A stretch of DNA of 56,044 nt from Prevotella sp. (lineage in GTDB: Bacteria; Bacteroidota; Bacteroidia; Bacteroidales; Bacteroidaceae), in assembly GCA_017548525.1 (NCBI GenBank), contig JAFYZV010000233.1, forward strand, positions 1 through 56,044, read 5' to 3'. Shown here piece after piece: positions 1 through 8,900 of the stretch. Numbering within the stretch: the stretch's first letter is position 1; every line of letters starts with the position of its first letter. Position numbers and translations under genes: made by a program. The notes below the pieces were generated by a model, which had not been told where the DNA came from, made no database searches, and was given only the letters and a program-made list of their open reading frames with translations.

Positions 1-1
1 C

Positions 2-1630
2 CGCACTAATAACCTCGGATTCAATAAATATCGTACCATCAACCTGAATAATTATCTTTATTGGTATAAAAAACTGCCTTGGGGAGATAACATCTCCTTG
101 ACGTTTTCCATTGGTTATAATCGTAGCAAACCATCTGAATCGTTCAGCCAAAGCCTTACAGAATACATACAGACAGGAAATAGTGACTTCCGTGACCGTT
201 ATGTCGATAGCCATTCCGATAGCTATTCCTACACTCTTCAAGGTGGCTACACCATTGCTTTGCTCAATGGATGGCATATTGAACCCCGCTTGGCTTATCG
301 CCAGACTTATAGTTCATCTCATAACATGAATTATCGACTTGACTGGTTATCAGGCTTGAATGGAGGAAATAATGATACTGATGATGGAACAACAACACAA
401 AATCCCCATCCTACTACCAATCCCATTGGTTGGCTTCCTTCCAACGACTTACTTCTTAAAGTCCTTGATCCTGACAACTCCGACACCCACACCCACTTTG
501 AACGCACGTATCAAACTGGTCTTGAATTCACCAAACAATTGGGTAACGATGACGGATGGTTGTCTTTTAGTTTCCCATTGGCGAAAGTTGATGAGCGAAT
601 GCACTACAATGATGGTGTTCTTGATACCATCGCCCATCGTACTAACGTGGTTTTTGATCCTTCGTTCTCTTATTATAGTTGGGGCAAGAATTTCAAGATG
701 GTCTCATATAATATGTCGGTGAATAGACCCGATTTTGCATCTCTCATGCCTACCGACGACACTACCAACCCACTTGTCCATTCTTTCAACAACCCAAATT
801 TGAAGAACCGAACAGACCATAATTTCTATACGCAATTCAATTTCCGCAATGACTCTACGGCTCGTCGCATCACGCTATATGCCAATGTATCTCTGACACA
901 GAATGCTTGGGGAACACGCACTACATACGATAGTAAGACGGGTGCCTATACTTACATGCAGGATAATGTCAATGGCAACTGGAACGCTTCTGCCAGTATT
1001 GCTTACGAACGTCCGTTAGGTAAGGCTCGTCTTTTCAACATAGAGAACAGAATCGGAGTTACTTATACTCATAGTGTTGATTTTGACGTTCTCTCGAATG
1101 TAATGACAACCTCGCAAGTTTCCGATGAAATCGCCATTTCTTCTTCACCTCTTTCTAAGGTTAACACCACTTACACCAACGAAGAATTACATTTGAAATT
1201 CCAGAAAGACAAACTCACGTTGCAGGTAGGAGGCGAAGTGAGTTGGAGAAATAGCAAGGGAACGAGTGATAATTTCCAAACCATCAATGCTTGGGATTAT
1301 AACTATGGTGTCACCGCAAAATATACGATCCCATGGATGAACGTTGACCTTGCCTCCGACTTAAAGATGTTCTCGCGCCGAGGCTACAATTCTGAGATGA
1401 TGAATACTGATGACCTTGTATGGAATGCCTCATTGTCTCGTTCGTTGTTCAAGGGGAAAGTTACGGCGAAACTCATGGCTTTTGACATCTTACATCAACT
1501 CTCTTCCACACAATACAATGTGAATGCGCAGGGAAGAACAGAGACTTGGCACAACTGCATCCCACGTTATGCCTTGCTCACATTATCGTATAAGTTCCAG
1601 AAAATGCCTAAGAATAAAGGAAAGAAATAA
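2..1630 (+). CDS. Outer-membrane beta-barrel protein, C-terminal part (TonB-receptor-like)
   Basis: The reading frame is open from base 2, so the gene begins outside the window and only its last 543 or so residues are seen. They consist of alternating aromatic/polar strands (for example LTFSIGYNRS, LAYRQTY, TLSYKFQK) separated by Asn/Asp-rich loops, typical of the transmembrane barrel of TonB-dependent-receptor-like proteins of Bacteroidetes (outer membrane beta-barrel family with a carboxypeptidase-regulatory N-terminus). The barrel strand LLTLSYKFQK lies close to the C-terminus, as expected. Role inferred: outer-membrane transport or binding; the substrate cannot be read from this part. No SusD-like partner follows, which argues against a classical glycan SusC. 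Confidence 0.8.
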   Translation, partial: RTNNLGFNKYRTINLNNYLYWYKKLPWGDNISLTFSIGYNRSKPSESFSQSLTEYIQTGNSDFRDRYVDSHSDSYSYTLQGGYTIALLNGWHIEPRLAYRQTYSSSHNMNYRLDWLSGLNGGNNDTDDGTTTQNPHPTTNPIGWLPSNDLLLKVLDPDNSDTHTHFERTYQTGLEFTKQLGNDDGWLSFSFPLAKVDERMHYNDGVLDTIAHRTNVVFDPSFSYYSWGKNFKMVSYNMSVNRPDFASLMPTDDTTNPLVHSFNNPNLKNRTDHNFYTQFNFRNDSTARRITLYANVSLTQNAWGTRTTYDSKTGAYTYMQDNVNGNWNASASIAYERPLGKARLFNIENRIGVTYTHSVDFDVLSNVMTTSQVSDEIAISSSPLSKVNTTYTNEELHLKFQKDKLTLQVGGEVSWRNSKGTSDNFQTINAWDYNYGVTAKYTIPWMNVDLASDLKMFSRRGYNSEMMNTDDLVWNASLSRSLFKGKVTAKLMAFDILHQLSSTQYNVNAQGRTETWHNCIPRYALLTLSYKFQKMPKNKGKK

Positions 1631-1637
1631 AAATGAT

Positions 1638-1672
1638 AAGTGTTGGGTGCATTCAAAAAACACTCAACACTT
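1638..1672. terminator. Hairpin after the barrel gene
   Basis: AAGTGTTGGGTG (1638-1649) pairs with CACTCAACACTT (1661-1672), including a G-T pair, around an A-rich loop. It lies between the convergent barrel gene and ybjQ-like gene. There is no long T-run, so termination is inferred from position and stem only. Confidence 0.5.
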
Positions 1673-1695
1673 AACATGAAACGCTCAATATTGTA

Positions 1696-2013
1696 TTATA
1701 GAACCACAGCCGTGCCGCTCACAGCTACCATGAGCATGGAGTTTCCTTGACCGATGGTCTCATAGTCGATGTCAATGCCTACCACGGCATTTGCCCCCAT
1801 TGCGGCGGCTCGTTCCTCCATCTCCTTCATGGACGAGTCTTTTGCCTCGCGTAAAACTTTCTCGTAAGCGCCACTGCGTCCGCCCACGATGTCGCGGATA
1901 CCTGCCATAAAGTCCTTAAAGAAGTTGGCACCAATAATGGTTTCGCCTGTCACTACGCCCTTATAATCACGAATGGGCCGTCCTTCGATGGTCGGTGTTG
2001 TTGTCAGAATCAT
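1696..2013 (-). CDS. YbjQ/UPF0145 family protein
   Basis: A 105-residue protein, full length for the YbjQ (UPF0145) family. It shows the family pattern: N-terminal [11 protein letters not shown], a central [24 protein letters not shown] block, a [31 protein letters not shown] helix-strand block, and a terminal strand [10 protein letters not shown]. Such proteins form small oligomeric rings and are listed as putative heavy-metal-binding proteins, but the physiological role is unsettled. No signal peptide, so cytosolic. It stands alone, convergent with the barrel gene and in the same direction as mnmA. Confidence 0.88.
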   Translation of the reverse strand: MILTTTPTIEGRPIRDYKGVVTGETIIGANFFKDFMAGIRDIVGGRSGAYEKVLREAKDSSMKEMEERAAAMGANAVVGIDIDYETIGQGNSMLMVAVSGTAVVL

Positions 2014-2124
2014 AATTGTAAGTTGATTGGTTTACATATATAAGACGAATGAAATGGTGCGAAAGTTGCACATTCCGCTTTTTACCTGCATGATTCCCGA
2101 TGTTTCATATACATGCTTCATCAG

Positions 2125-3207
2125 TCAGATGGTGATTTCTCCCGAACCGAAACAACGGTGGAATTCCTTGTCGTAAATGACGCAGAACTGTCCTGGAGCT
2201 ACTCCTTGCACCCATCTATCGGTATGTACGATATAGTTGCCTTCTCCCGTTTCTTCCAATATTCCATCGAAATAATCGGGTGTATGTCTGATTTTGAATG
2301 TTACTTCTTTGGGCAATTTTCCTCCCTCGGGTGTGAGATAGTGGAAGTCTTTGATAGGAAACTCCTTTCGATGTGCCTTGATGGGTTCGTAGCCTTTAAT
2401 GACATAGAGGATGTTCTTTTCAATGTCTTTCTTCACCACATTCCAAGGACCACCTCCTAATCTCAGACCTTTTCTTTGCCCGATAGTATGAAACCAATGT
2501 CCTTTATGTTTTCCCAGTACCTTTCCCGTTTCCATATCGATGATGTCTCCTTCCCATTCACCGAGATAACGGCGCAGGTAATCATTATAATTTATCTTTC
2601 CAAGAAAGCAAATACCTTGTGAATCCTTGCGTTTCGCATTCACCAAATGCTCGCGTTCGGCAATCTCTCGCACTTCCTCTTTTCTGTAATGACCGATGGG
2701 GAAGAGGGCTTTCTTTAATTGCCAATCATAGATTTGAGCTAAGAAATCGGTCTGGTCTTTCACGAGGTCGGGACTGGTGGTGAGCCATTTGAGCCCGTCT
2801 ATCCATTCCGTCTGTGCATAGTGTCCCGTGGCGATAAGGTCGTATTCATGTCCGCGTTTCTCATCGAATGCGCCAAACTTGATGAGGCGATTGCACATCA
2901 CGTCGGGATTAGGGGTCTCGCCAGCACGAACTTTCTCCATCGTATAACGTGTCACGTTGTCCCAATATTCCTTATGGCAGTCAACCACCTCCAACTTACA
3001 TCCAAAGCGGGCTGCAACGGCACTCGCCATCTCCATGTCCTCCTCGCTCGAACAGTCCCATTCCTCTTCTTCCTCGGGACCGATCTTGATGTAGAAGCAA
3101 TCGGGATGAAGCCCCTTTCTCGCCAGTTCGTACAACACCACGCTACTATCCACACCCCCAGATAATAGCACGGCAATCCGCTTGTCTCGTATCTCAATGT
3201 CGTTCAT
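2125..3207 (-). CDS. mnmA: tRNA-specific 2-thiouridylase MnmA
   Basis: Catalyses ATP-dependent 2-thiolation of U34 in tRNAs for Glu, Gln and Lys. The PP-loop SGGVDSS lies near the N-terminus, the first catalytic Cys in NPDVMCNRLIKF, and the second in DSQGICFLG; GQRKGLRLGGG and the C-terminal beta-barrel (FCVIYDKEFHRCFGSGEI) are also typical. The length of 360 residues fits the family. The frame extends 7 codons further upstream only through a TTG; the ATG at 3207 (MNDIEIRDKR) places the PP-loop at the usual distance and is preferred. Transcribed alone; the upstream gap holds a palindromic array. Confidence 0.95.
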   Translation of the reverse strand: MNDIEIRDKRIAVLLSGGVDSSVVLYELARKGLHPDCFYIKIGPEEEEEWDCSSEEDMEMASAVAARFGCKLEVVDCHKEYWDNVTRYTMEKVRAGETPNPDVMCNRLIKFGAFDEKRGHEYDLIATGHYAQTEWIDGLKWLTTSPDLVKDQTDFLAQIYDWQLKKALFPIGHYRKEEVREIAEREHLVNAKRKDSQGICFLGKINYNDYLRRYLGEWEGDIIDMETGKVLGKHKGHWFHTIGQRKGLRLGGGPWNVVKKDIEKNILYVIKGYEPIKAHRKEFPIKDFHYLTPEGGKLPKEVTFKIRHTPDYFDGILEETGEGNYIVHTDRWVQGVAPGQFCVIYDKEFHRCFGSGEITI

Positions 3208-3299
3208 TGGCTGCAATATTTCCCACAAAAATAGACAAACTTCGACAAATGGACAAATTTGTGGGTATAAACTTTGGTATATGGTTGTATTTTATGATG

Positions 3300-3329
3300 A
3301 GTCTGAAAAATATATAACATTTTCAGACT
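3300..3329. other. Perfect 10-bp inverted repeat upstream of mnmA
   Basis: AGTCTGAAAA (3300-3309) is repeated inverted as TTTTCAGACT (3320-3329), followed by TTTT on the plus strand. It lies next to the 22-bp-period array and between divergent transcription units (mnmA on the minus strand, ncRNA on the plus strand), so it could be an operator or a terminator-like hairpin. Confidence 0.45.
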
Positions 3330-3333
3330 TTTT

Positions 3334-3394
3334 GTTTCACATGCTGAAACAAACAGTTTCATGTACTGAAACAGACTGTTTCAGCATGTGAAAC
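3334..3394. repeat. Three palindromic units with 22-bp period (GTTTCA-N5-TGAAAC)
   Basis: GTTTCA begins at 3334, 3356 and 3378, and GAAAC at 3346, 3368 and 3390. Each unit is therefore a palindrome GTTTCA-N5-TGAAAC, and units are separated by 5 bases, giving an exact 22-bp period (about two helical turns). The centres differ (CATGC, TGTAC, GCATG). The array is about 130 bp upstream of mnmA and about 50 bp upstream of the ncRNA promoter. Similar periodic arrays with other sequences occur at 20712, 27731 and 44620. Confidence 0.85.
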
Positions 3395-3445
3395 GATTTG
3401 CCTACCATGTATTTGTCATGACGACAGATATTTTTCCCGCATTTC

Positions 3446-3477
3446 TTTGCGTAACTTGCGAATTTTCCCTATATTTG
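3446..3477 (+). promoter_or_regulatory. Bacteroidetes sigma-ABfr promoter for the structured RNA
   Basis: TTTG at 3446-3449, a 20-base spacer, and TATATTTG at 3470-3477 match the Bacteroidetes -33/-7 consensus (TTTG and TAnnTTTG) closely. The start point would fall near 3482, exactly at the base of the CGGTAT/ATACCG hairpin that opens the RNA candidate. Confidence 0.75.
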
Positions 3478-3481
3478 CAAT

Positions 3482-3714
3482 CGGTATCGGGAGATAAATC
3501 CCATACCGTTGATGCATAAGCTTATTATTTCGCACTTAACCGAAGAAGCCCAGGAAACTTATTTGGAATAGTTCGATTTAATAACATGGGGAAGCCTTTA
3601 ATGGCCATCTCTACCATGAGCTTTAAGCTATGCACACGCCTTTCGGCGTGGAGCATTCTTATATCATGGTAGGGGTTCCATTCCTGGGCTCGCCCCTTAG
3701 GTTAAGTGCATAAG
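3482..3714 (+). ncRNA. Candidate free-standing structured RNA (6S-RNA-like rod)
   Basis: No coding frame is present but the region folds into a long rod. A 5' hairpin is CGGTAT/ATACCG (3482-3508). The main rod has CTTAT (3521-3525) with ATAAG (3710-3714), GCACTTAACC (3532-3541) with GGTTAAGTGC (3700-3709), AGCCCAGGAA (3547-3556) with TTCCTGGGCT (3681-3690), CTACCATGA (3611-3619) with TCATGGTAG (3664-3672), and a terminal CACGCC-TTTC-GGCGTG hairpin (3635-3650). An asymmetric bubble lies between the second and third long stems. A rod with a central bubble and its own promoter is the shape of 6S RNA, the regulator of RNA polymerase; this identity is inferred from shape only. tmRNA, RNase P and SRP RNA signatures are absent. 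The 3' end could lie further on, up to about 3770. Confidence 0.55.
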
Positions 3715-3830
3715 AGTGGCCACGCCATTTTCATGCCCTTACCGTTTGTGTCAGCTTGGCGAAAGACTATTTTTATCAATCGAATTATTCACAAGAAGTT
3801 GCGCACGACACGGATGAAGTGTAGTTAGTC

Positions 3831-4856
3831 ATGAGAAAAATAACATTAACTTTTATCGTTTTCATGCTCTGCATGATGAATGCGGTGGCACAAAGGCAAG
3901 TGGCAGTACTTAGCCATGAGGGAGAAATCAAGGCTTTCTATGGAGAAAAAGCCTATCAGCAAGCCATGTCAGAGGCTGATCACGGCGATGTGATAACATT
4001 GTCGAGTGGCATCTTTGATGCAGCATGGATTAATAAAGCTGTTACCATTAGAGGGGCGGGTATGGAAAACGACCCAGTTACAGGAAGAGGTGCGACAATT
4101 GTAAATGGCGATTATGGCGTGGGTATTGATTATGTTGAAAAGAAACTAATCATAGAGGGAATTTGTTTCAATGGTTCAATGCATGTATTCACAGATGATG
4201 CTTTGGATTACGTGTTATTCAATAAATGTAAGTTCACAAGGGATGAGTGGCAAGGAGCTTTATATACCGCAGATTCCGTGACCGTTAAATGTGTTCTCAC
4301 TAATTGCAAAACGTACAGAATAACAAACAATCAACCTTCTTTGGAAGCATATAATAGCTATATCGGTCGAGCTGTTCAAGGACATTTTTATAATTGTGTC
4401 TTGGAATTTGGAGGCTCTGGAAATATTGACTTCGAAAATTGTCATGTTTACAATAGTGTAGCACTTGTTTGGGGTCATGTTTATTTTCTTGAAAAATATA
4501 ATGTCTCATTCAGCAATTCAATAATAGCTGGTACGTATGATTTTGATGGTGATGGTAATGGGGATAGCACTGCTTATTTTCATTTCGACTGTCCGTCAAA
4601 TGGTGTGAAGCTTGTTGAGGAGCAGCATAATAATTTGTTTAATATCTCATTGGACGATTGGAATAAAAAGAAAAGAATCGACTTTGACTTTGTTTTAGCT
4701 GATAAGTATAATAACAATGATATTGGGATGTATGGCGGCGTGACCCCTTATTCGCCCATACTAAATGTTCCTACCATAACGAGTTTCAAAGTGGAAAGAG
4801 AGTCGGATGAGAAAGGCATGTTGGGCGTTGAGGTTGAAGTGAGTGGCGTGAGATAA
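3831..4856 (+). CDS. Secreted protein with predicted parallel beta-helix
   Basis: A 341-residue protein with a clear signal peptide (MRKITLTFIVFMLCMMNAVAQ). After it comes a stretch that resembles the entry into pectate-lyase-like right-handed beta-helices: GDVITLSSGIFDAAWINKAVTIRGAG, then GATIVNGDYGVGI, KLIIEGICFNGSMHVF and YVLFNKCKF, with repeated Asn/Cys-bearing turns (VLTNCKTY, FENCHVYNS, FSNSIIAG). No catalytic lyase residues or carbohydrate-binding module can be named, so no enzymatic role is proposed. It is followed 16 bases later by another secreted protein, probably in one operon. Confidence 0.65.
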   Translation: MRKITLTFIVFMLCMMNAVAQRQVAVLSHEGEIKAFYGEKAYQQAMSEADHGDVITLSSGIFDAAWINKAVTIRGAGMENDPVTGRGATIVNGDYGVGIDYVEKKLIIEGICFNGSMHVFTDDALDYVLFNKCKFTRDEWQGALYTADSVTVKCVLTNCKTYRITNNQPSLEAYNSYIGRAVQGHFYNCVLEFGGSGNIDFENCHVYNSVALVWGHVYFLEKYNVSFSNSIIAGTYDFDGDGNGDSTAYFHFDCPSNGVKLVEEQHNNLFNISLDDWNKKKRIDFDFVLADKYNNNDIGMYGGVTPYSPILNVPTITSFKVERESDEKGMLGVEVEVSGVR

Positions 4857-4872
4857 TTAAAAACGTACAGAC

Positions 4873-5679
4873 ATGAAACGACTGATTATATTACCGTTAT
4901 TGCTTAGCTTGGCGATGATGGTACGTGGGCAAAGCGAATGCCGATATTGGTTTGATGAGGATTTGGGAACTATGAAGAGTGGGATTGTCAATTTTGGCAG
5001 TAGCCATCTTGATGCCGATGTTTCCAATTTGATTAATGGTATACATGTTATTTACTATGTCATCAAAGGTTATGATGGTGTCACGAGCATCAAGGGCAAG
5101 GCTTTTATCAAGACCGAGTTGGGTGGTTATACTGATTGTACACTTCGTTATTGGTTTGATGAAGATAGTCTGGTAACGACCTCTCCCCTTCGTGCGGCTG
5201 AAAATGTTCATCATCTATTAGACGTGAGCCATTTGCAAGTGGGGGCAGTTCATTCTGTCAAGATGGTGGCTATGAAGGAGAAAGCCTTGTTGTCTTCTCC
5301 AGTAACGCAATTGTTCTATATTCCTAACGACCCGAGGTTTAATAGTGTGAATGCGCAATTGTTTTATTGGTTGGATGAAAACTCAGACAGCATCAGTAAA
5401 GGAACGCTGGTGGACAATGGCACATTCTTTTTCGATATTGATGTAAGTGCTTTGGAGAATGGAGAGCATACCATTAGTTTCTTCCTTGCAGATGGTCAAT
5501 ATACATCGGAAATAAAGCAAGCCACTTTCATCAAAGTTGAGGCAACGGGAATACATCTTATTCAGCCTGATTCCGAAGCAGCACAACAGGTTGCTTATGA
5601 CCTAAAGGGTTATCGCATAGATAATCCTAAACGGAATGGATTATACATAGTGAACGGAAAGAAGGTCTATATGAAATAA
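4873..5679 (+). CDS. Secreted protein with three YWFDE repeats and Prevotella-type C-terminal domain
   Basis: 268 residues, signal peptide MKRLIILPLLLSLAMMVRGQ. Three repeats of roughly 70 residues each begin with a similar motif: CRYWFDEDLGTM (about residue 23), LRYWFDEDSLVT (about 91) and LFYWLDENSDSI (about 164); each is followed by DVSNLINGIH, DVSHLQVGAVH or DVSALENGEH and a strand ending in KAFIK/QATFIK. The C-terminus, YDLKGYRIDNPKRNGLYIVNG and then KKVYMK, matches the short C-terminal domain seen on many Prevotella surface proteins. No known fold can be named with confidence. Probably co-transcribed with the preceding gene. Confidence 0.65.
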   Translation: MKRLIILPLLLSLAMMVRGQSECRYWFDEDLGTMKSGIVNFGSSHLDADVSNLINGIHVIYYVIKGYDGVTSIKGKAFIKTELGGYTDCTLRYWFDEDSLVTTSPLRAAENVHHLLDVSHLQVGAVHSVKMVAMKEKALLSSPVTQLFYIPNDPRFNSVNAQLFYWLDENSDSISKGTLVDNGTFFFDIDVSALENGEHTISFFLADGQYTSEIKQATFIKVEATGIHLIQPDSEAAQQVAYDLKGYRIDNPKRNGLYIVNGKKVYMK

Positions 5680-5750
5680 TTGGGTAAGTCCTAATTGTGG
5701 GAACAACCATAGTCAATGGCAAGGATGACAGTTCCCAAAGCATGAAAATT

Positions 5751-5805
5751 TGTTGATACGTTCCAAGAACTTAAAAAATTGTATGTTCATGGAACGGTAT
5801 CAACA
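5751..5805 (+). terminator. Long inverted repeat followed by T-run, before the sialidase promoter
   Basis: The 20 bases from 5751 (TGTTGATACGTTCCAAGAAC) are repeated inverted at 5785-5805 with two differences; GATTTTTATT follows. This fits an intrinsic terminator of the two-gene secreted-protein unit. It ends 10 bases before the -7 element of the next promoter, so an operator role is also possible. Confidence 0.6.
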
Positions 5806-5814
5806 GATTTTTAT

Positions 5815-5822
5815 TATCTTTG
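5815..5822 (+). promoter_or_regulatory. -7 element of the sialidase promoter, with repetitive leader
   Basis: TATCTTTG at 5815-5822 matches the Bacteroidetes -7 consensus; no good -33 TTTG is seen. The leader of about 115 bases that follows contains purine repeats (AAAAGGTGAAAAGGT and relatives, 5834-5872), the palindrome CACATGTG (5874-5881) and a run of TTTTAAAC repeats (5888-5913). The AAAAAGG/CCTTTTT arms can pair around CACATGTG. Confidence 0.6.
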
Positions 5823-5943
5823 CCCTTGCAATGAAAAAAGGTGAAAAGGTAAAGAAGTAAAAAGGTAAAAAACACATGTGTTGCGCCTTTTTAAACTTTT
5901 AAACTTTTAAACTTTAAATTTTTATACAACACCTAATAACGTT

Positions 5944-8900
5944 ATGATGATGAAAAAGATGTTGCTAATTATGACTTGTATCATGGCGGCATGTCATGTC
6001 CATGCGCAAGCGAATGAACGTATATCCCGTGCCGAGGACATTACGACGGGATGGTATCAAGTGAAGTGTACGGTGGCGGCGGCAAGCGAGGCGGCTTACG
6101 TGGGATGCTTTTGGTTGAATGCCGAGAAAGAGTACGAGCAGAACAGCAGTTCCCATTATCCGATATTGTTGCAGATGTCGCCCTCCCAACCTGCCAATGA
6201 TGATGCCCTGTATTACATTCGGATAGAGAAGGATGGAACGTCAACCTACGTTCAGTCCACCAATGGGCATTACGTGGAGAATCATGTGTTCTCAACTATT
6301 ACACCATACAATGTCACGTTCAGCTACAACGACAATGGTTTTGCTATTGGCCCGGGATGGCGCAATTGGCCAACTTTGGGAAACATCATTGGCCTACAAG
6401 CCGCCTCTGTGGGCAAGTACCTTTATGACATTTATCCTATTGACCCCACCGACGCAGGTCTTGATGTGTGGCAAGTGTCAATGACGGGAATCACGGAGAG
6501 TTCCTCTCAAGCTTACGACCATACGCAAGTTATTTGCACAACGGCAGGAGCAAAGGGGTTGACAAAGGTTTATAACAAAGGTTATCTATTCTTCCCACAT
6601 GGCACAGTGCCATTGCCAACCGATTTTACCGTCAGCAATGAAGAACCCGAAGTGACTGTTAATGCTGAGGAAAAGACCATCACGCTTTCTTTCACCGCAA
6701 GCGACGATGAACCCGTGAAGGAGTTTACCGCTTATCGCATTGTCAACGCCAATGGCAGGGGAGCCATCTATTACAGCCCCGACCATTCGTCAGAGTTTGT
6801 TTGGTCAACAGGAAAGAATGATTCCAACACTGATGCGGAGAATTACCAATGGGTGTTCGTGAAGTCGGAAGATGGCGACTATTACTTATATAATATAGGT
6901 AGGCGTGCGTATATGGAGCCTACTTCTGAGATGGGAAACTTCTCTGGACAGACGTGGGTATTCACACAAAACAAGGTGGGCATAACGTTGACATCGATGG
7001 GAGGAAGCAACTATTCGTTGTGTACCACGCAGGGTAATGTCTATATGTCGGTAAGCAACAGTTATACGGGACCGCTCATCTCCTATTATGCCGCTGGTGA
7101 CGGAGGAGTTCCTTTCTATTTCGTGAAGGGAGACCCCGTAGGTGACGAGGTGAGAGACAACATCATCAATGGCAATCATTCGTTGTTACCACGGGATGTA
7201 AGCGTCAAGCAAGGTTATCAGACGGTGGGAAGAAACAATGACAAGGCTTTGCTGTTGCGCATTGGAATCCCAGGCAACTTGCCAGGAGCGGCATTGGATA
7301 AAATGACGGTTACGCTCAAGGATAATACTTTGGCAAATATAGCATCGTTAAAGGTTTATCAAACCAACAACCAAGAGTTTTATGCGGAATCCAATCCTAT
7401 GATGTTGGGTGAGATGACTCCAAAGGATAATGTGGCGGAGATATCGCTCAATGGCTATGTCTTGCATAATGGTTCCAATTATCTATGGTTGACGGCTTCC
7501 ATGAAGGCTCATGCTACGTTGGGCGACTTTGTGGATGCGATGCTCACACAAATAACTTATACCTTTGAGGGAACGTCCCAAACGCTTGACATTCCCACGA
7601 CGACAGGCGACCCTAACGGCAAGGCACAGATATTCAACGTACAGAGTTTCGCTTACGTTCCCACGACCGATGACTGCCGTTTCTATCGTATTCCCGCCAT
7701 GATTCTCGACAAGGAAGGGAATATCGTTGTGGCAAGCGATAGGCGTTACGGTAGTAATTCCGACTTAGGCAACCACAAGATTGACGTGAGCATTCGTCGT
7801 AGTGAAGACGGAGGCAAGACTTGGAGCAAGCAAAACATCATTGCCGTGGGCGATGGGAAGACCGTCTCCGACTATGGTTATGGTGACCCAGCCTTGGCAC
7901 GTACCAAGAACGGACGACTGATTTGCGTGATGGCGGCTGGTTCCACGATGTATTGGAACGGTATGCGTAATGCCGCTATCTGCCTGAGTGATGATAATGG
8001 CTTTACTTGGACGAAACCCCGCCAATTATATACCTCCAATTTCACGGATGCGGTGAATGGCAAGACCAATGAGTTTGGCTTCTATGGCAACTTCATTTCA
8101 TCGGGTAAGGGACTTACTACCTTTGATGGAACTGTCATGTTTACCAATAATTGCCTCACGTATGAAAACAAGACTTCCCCACAATGCTACATTCTCAGTT
8201 CGAAGGATGAAGGTGAGAGTTGGACGATAGGTCCTTCCAATGCGTACAAGGGATGTGATGAGTCGAAGTTGGAACAACTTAATGACGGAAGGTTGATGGT
8301 TTCTGTTCGTCAGAGTGGCGATAGAGGCTTTAATACGGGATCAGCCGACGCTTCCCAATGGAGTTCGCAATGGCGCAATAGTCAGATTACGGGCAATGCT
8401 TGCAATGCTGATATTCTCTATTTTAGTCGTGCTACGGAAGGCAAGATGGACATTCTGCTTCATACATATATTAAGTCCAGTTCGCGTGAAAACCTTACAC
8501 TCGCCATGAGTATCGACCAAGGATTGACATGGAACGACGTATTGAATATCCAACCAGGTGGCTCATGCTATTCAACAATGGTGAAGCTTGCCAATGACGA
8601 CTTGGCAATTCTTTACGAAGACGAGTCTTATTCTGTGGGAAATGGATATGCTATCAATTTCGTAACCATCACCCACGAACAGATAGAATCGTTAGCCCGC
8701 CAGTTAGGAGCGGAAGATGGAAGCGATGCTTACCAACGAGCCATGCAATCCTTGCAAGATGGTGGGGTTTATATGATTTCCACTTCCTTTCTGAATGATC
8801 AAAAGATAGACGGTTCGCTTTATCTGAAAGCTGATGGAACGCTGACAGAGGATGAGAGCGAAGCAAAGTATTTCACTTTTCAATGCAAGTCTATCGCCAA

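Noticed and set aside
2113..2460. Plus-strand open frame opposite mnmA
   Set aside because: Antisense shadow of a conserved gene with no family resemblance or promoter.
3334..3394. CRISPR-like array
   Set aside because: Units are palindromes spaced only 22 bp with 5-base gaps, only three units, different sequence at each locus, and no cas genes.
3482..3714. tmRNA, RNase P RNA or SRP RNA
   Set aside because: No tRNA-like ends or tag frame, no RNase P core motif, and no GGTCAGG/GGAAG SRP tip.
5830..5925. Small gene in the sialidase leader
   Set aside because: The stretch is A/T-rich repeated sequence (AAAAGGT, TTTTAAAC) without a plausible protein.
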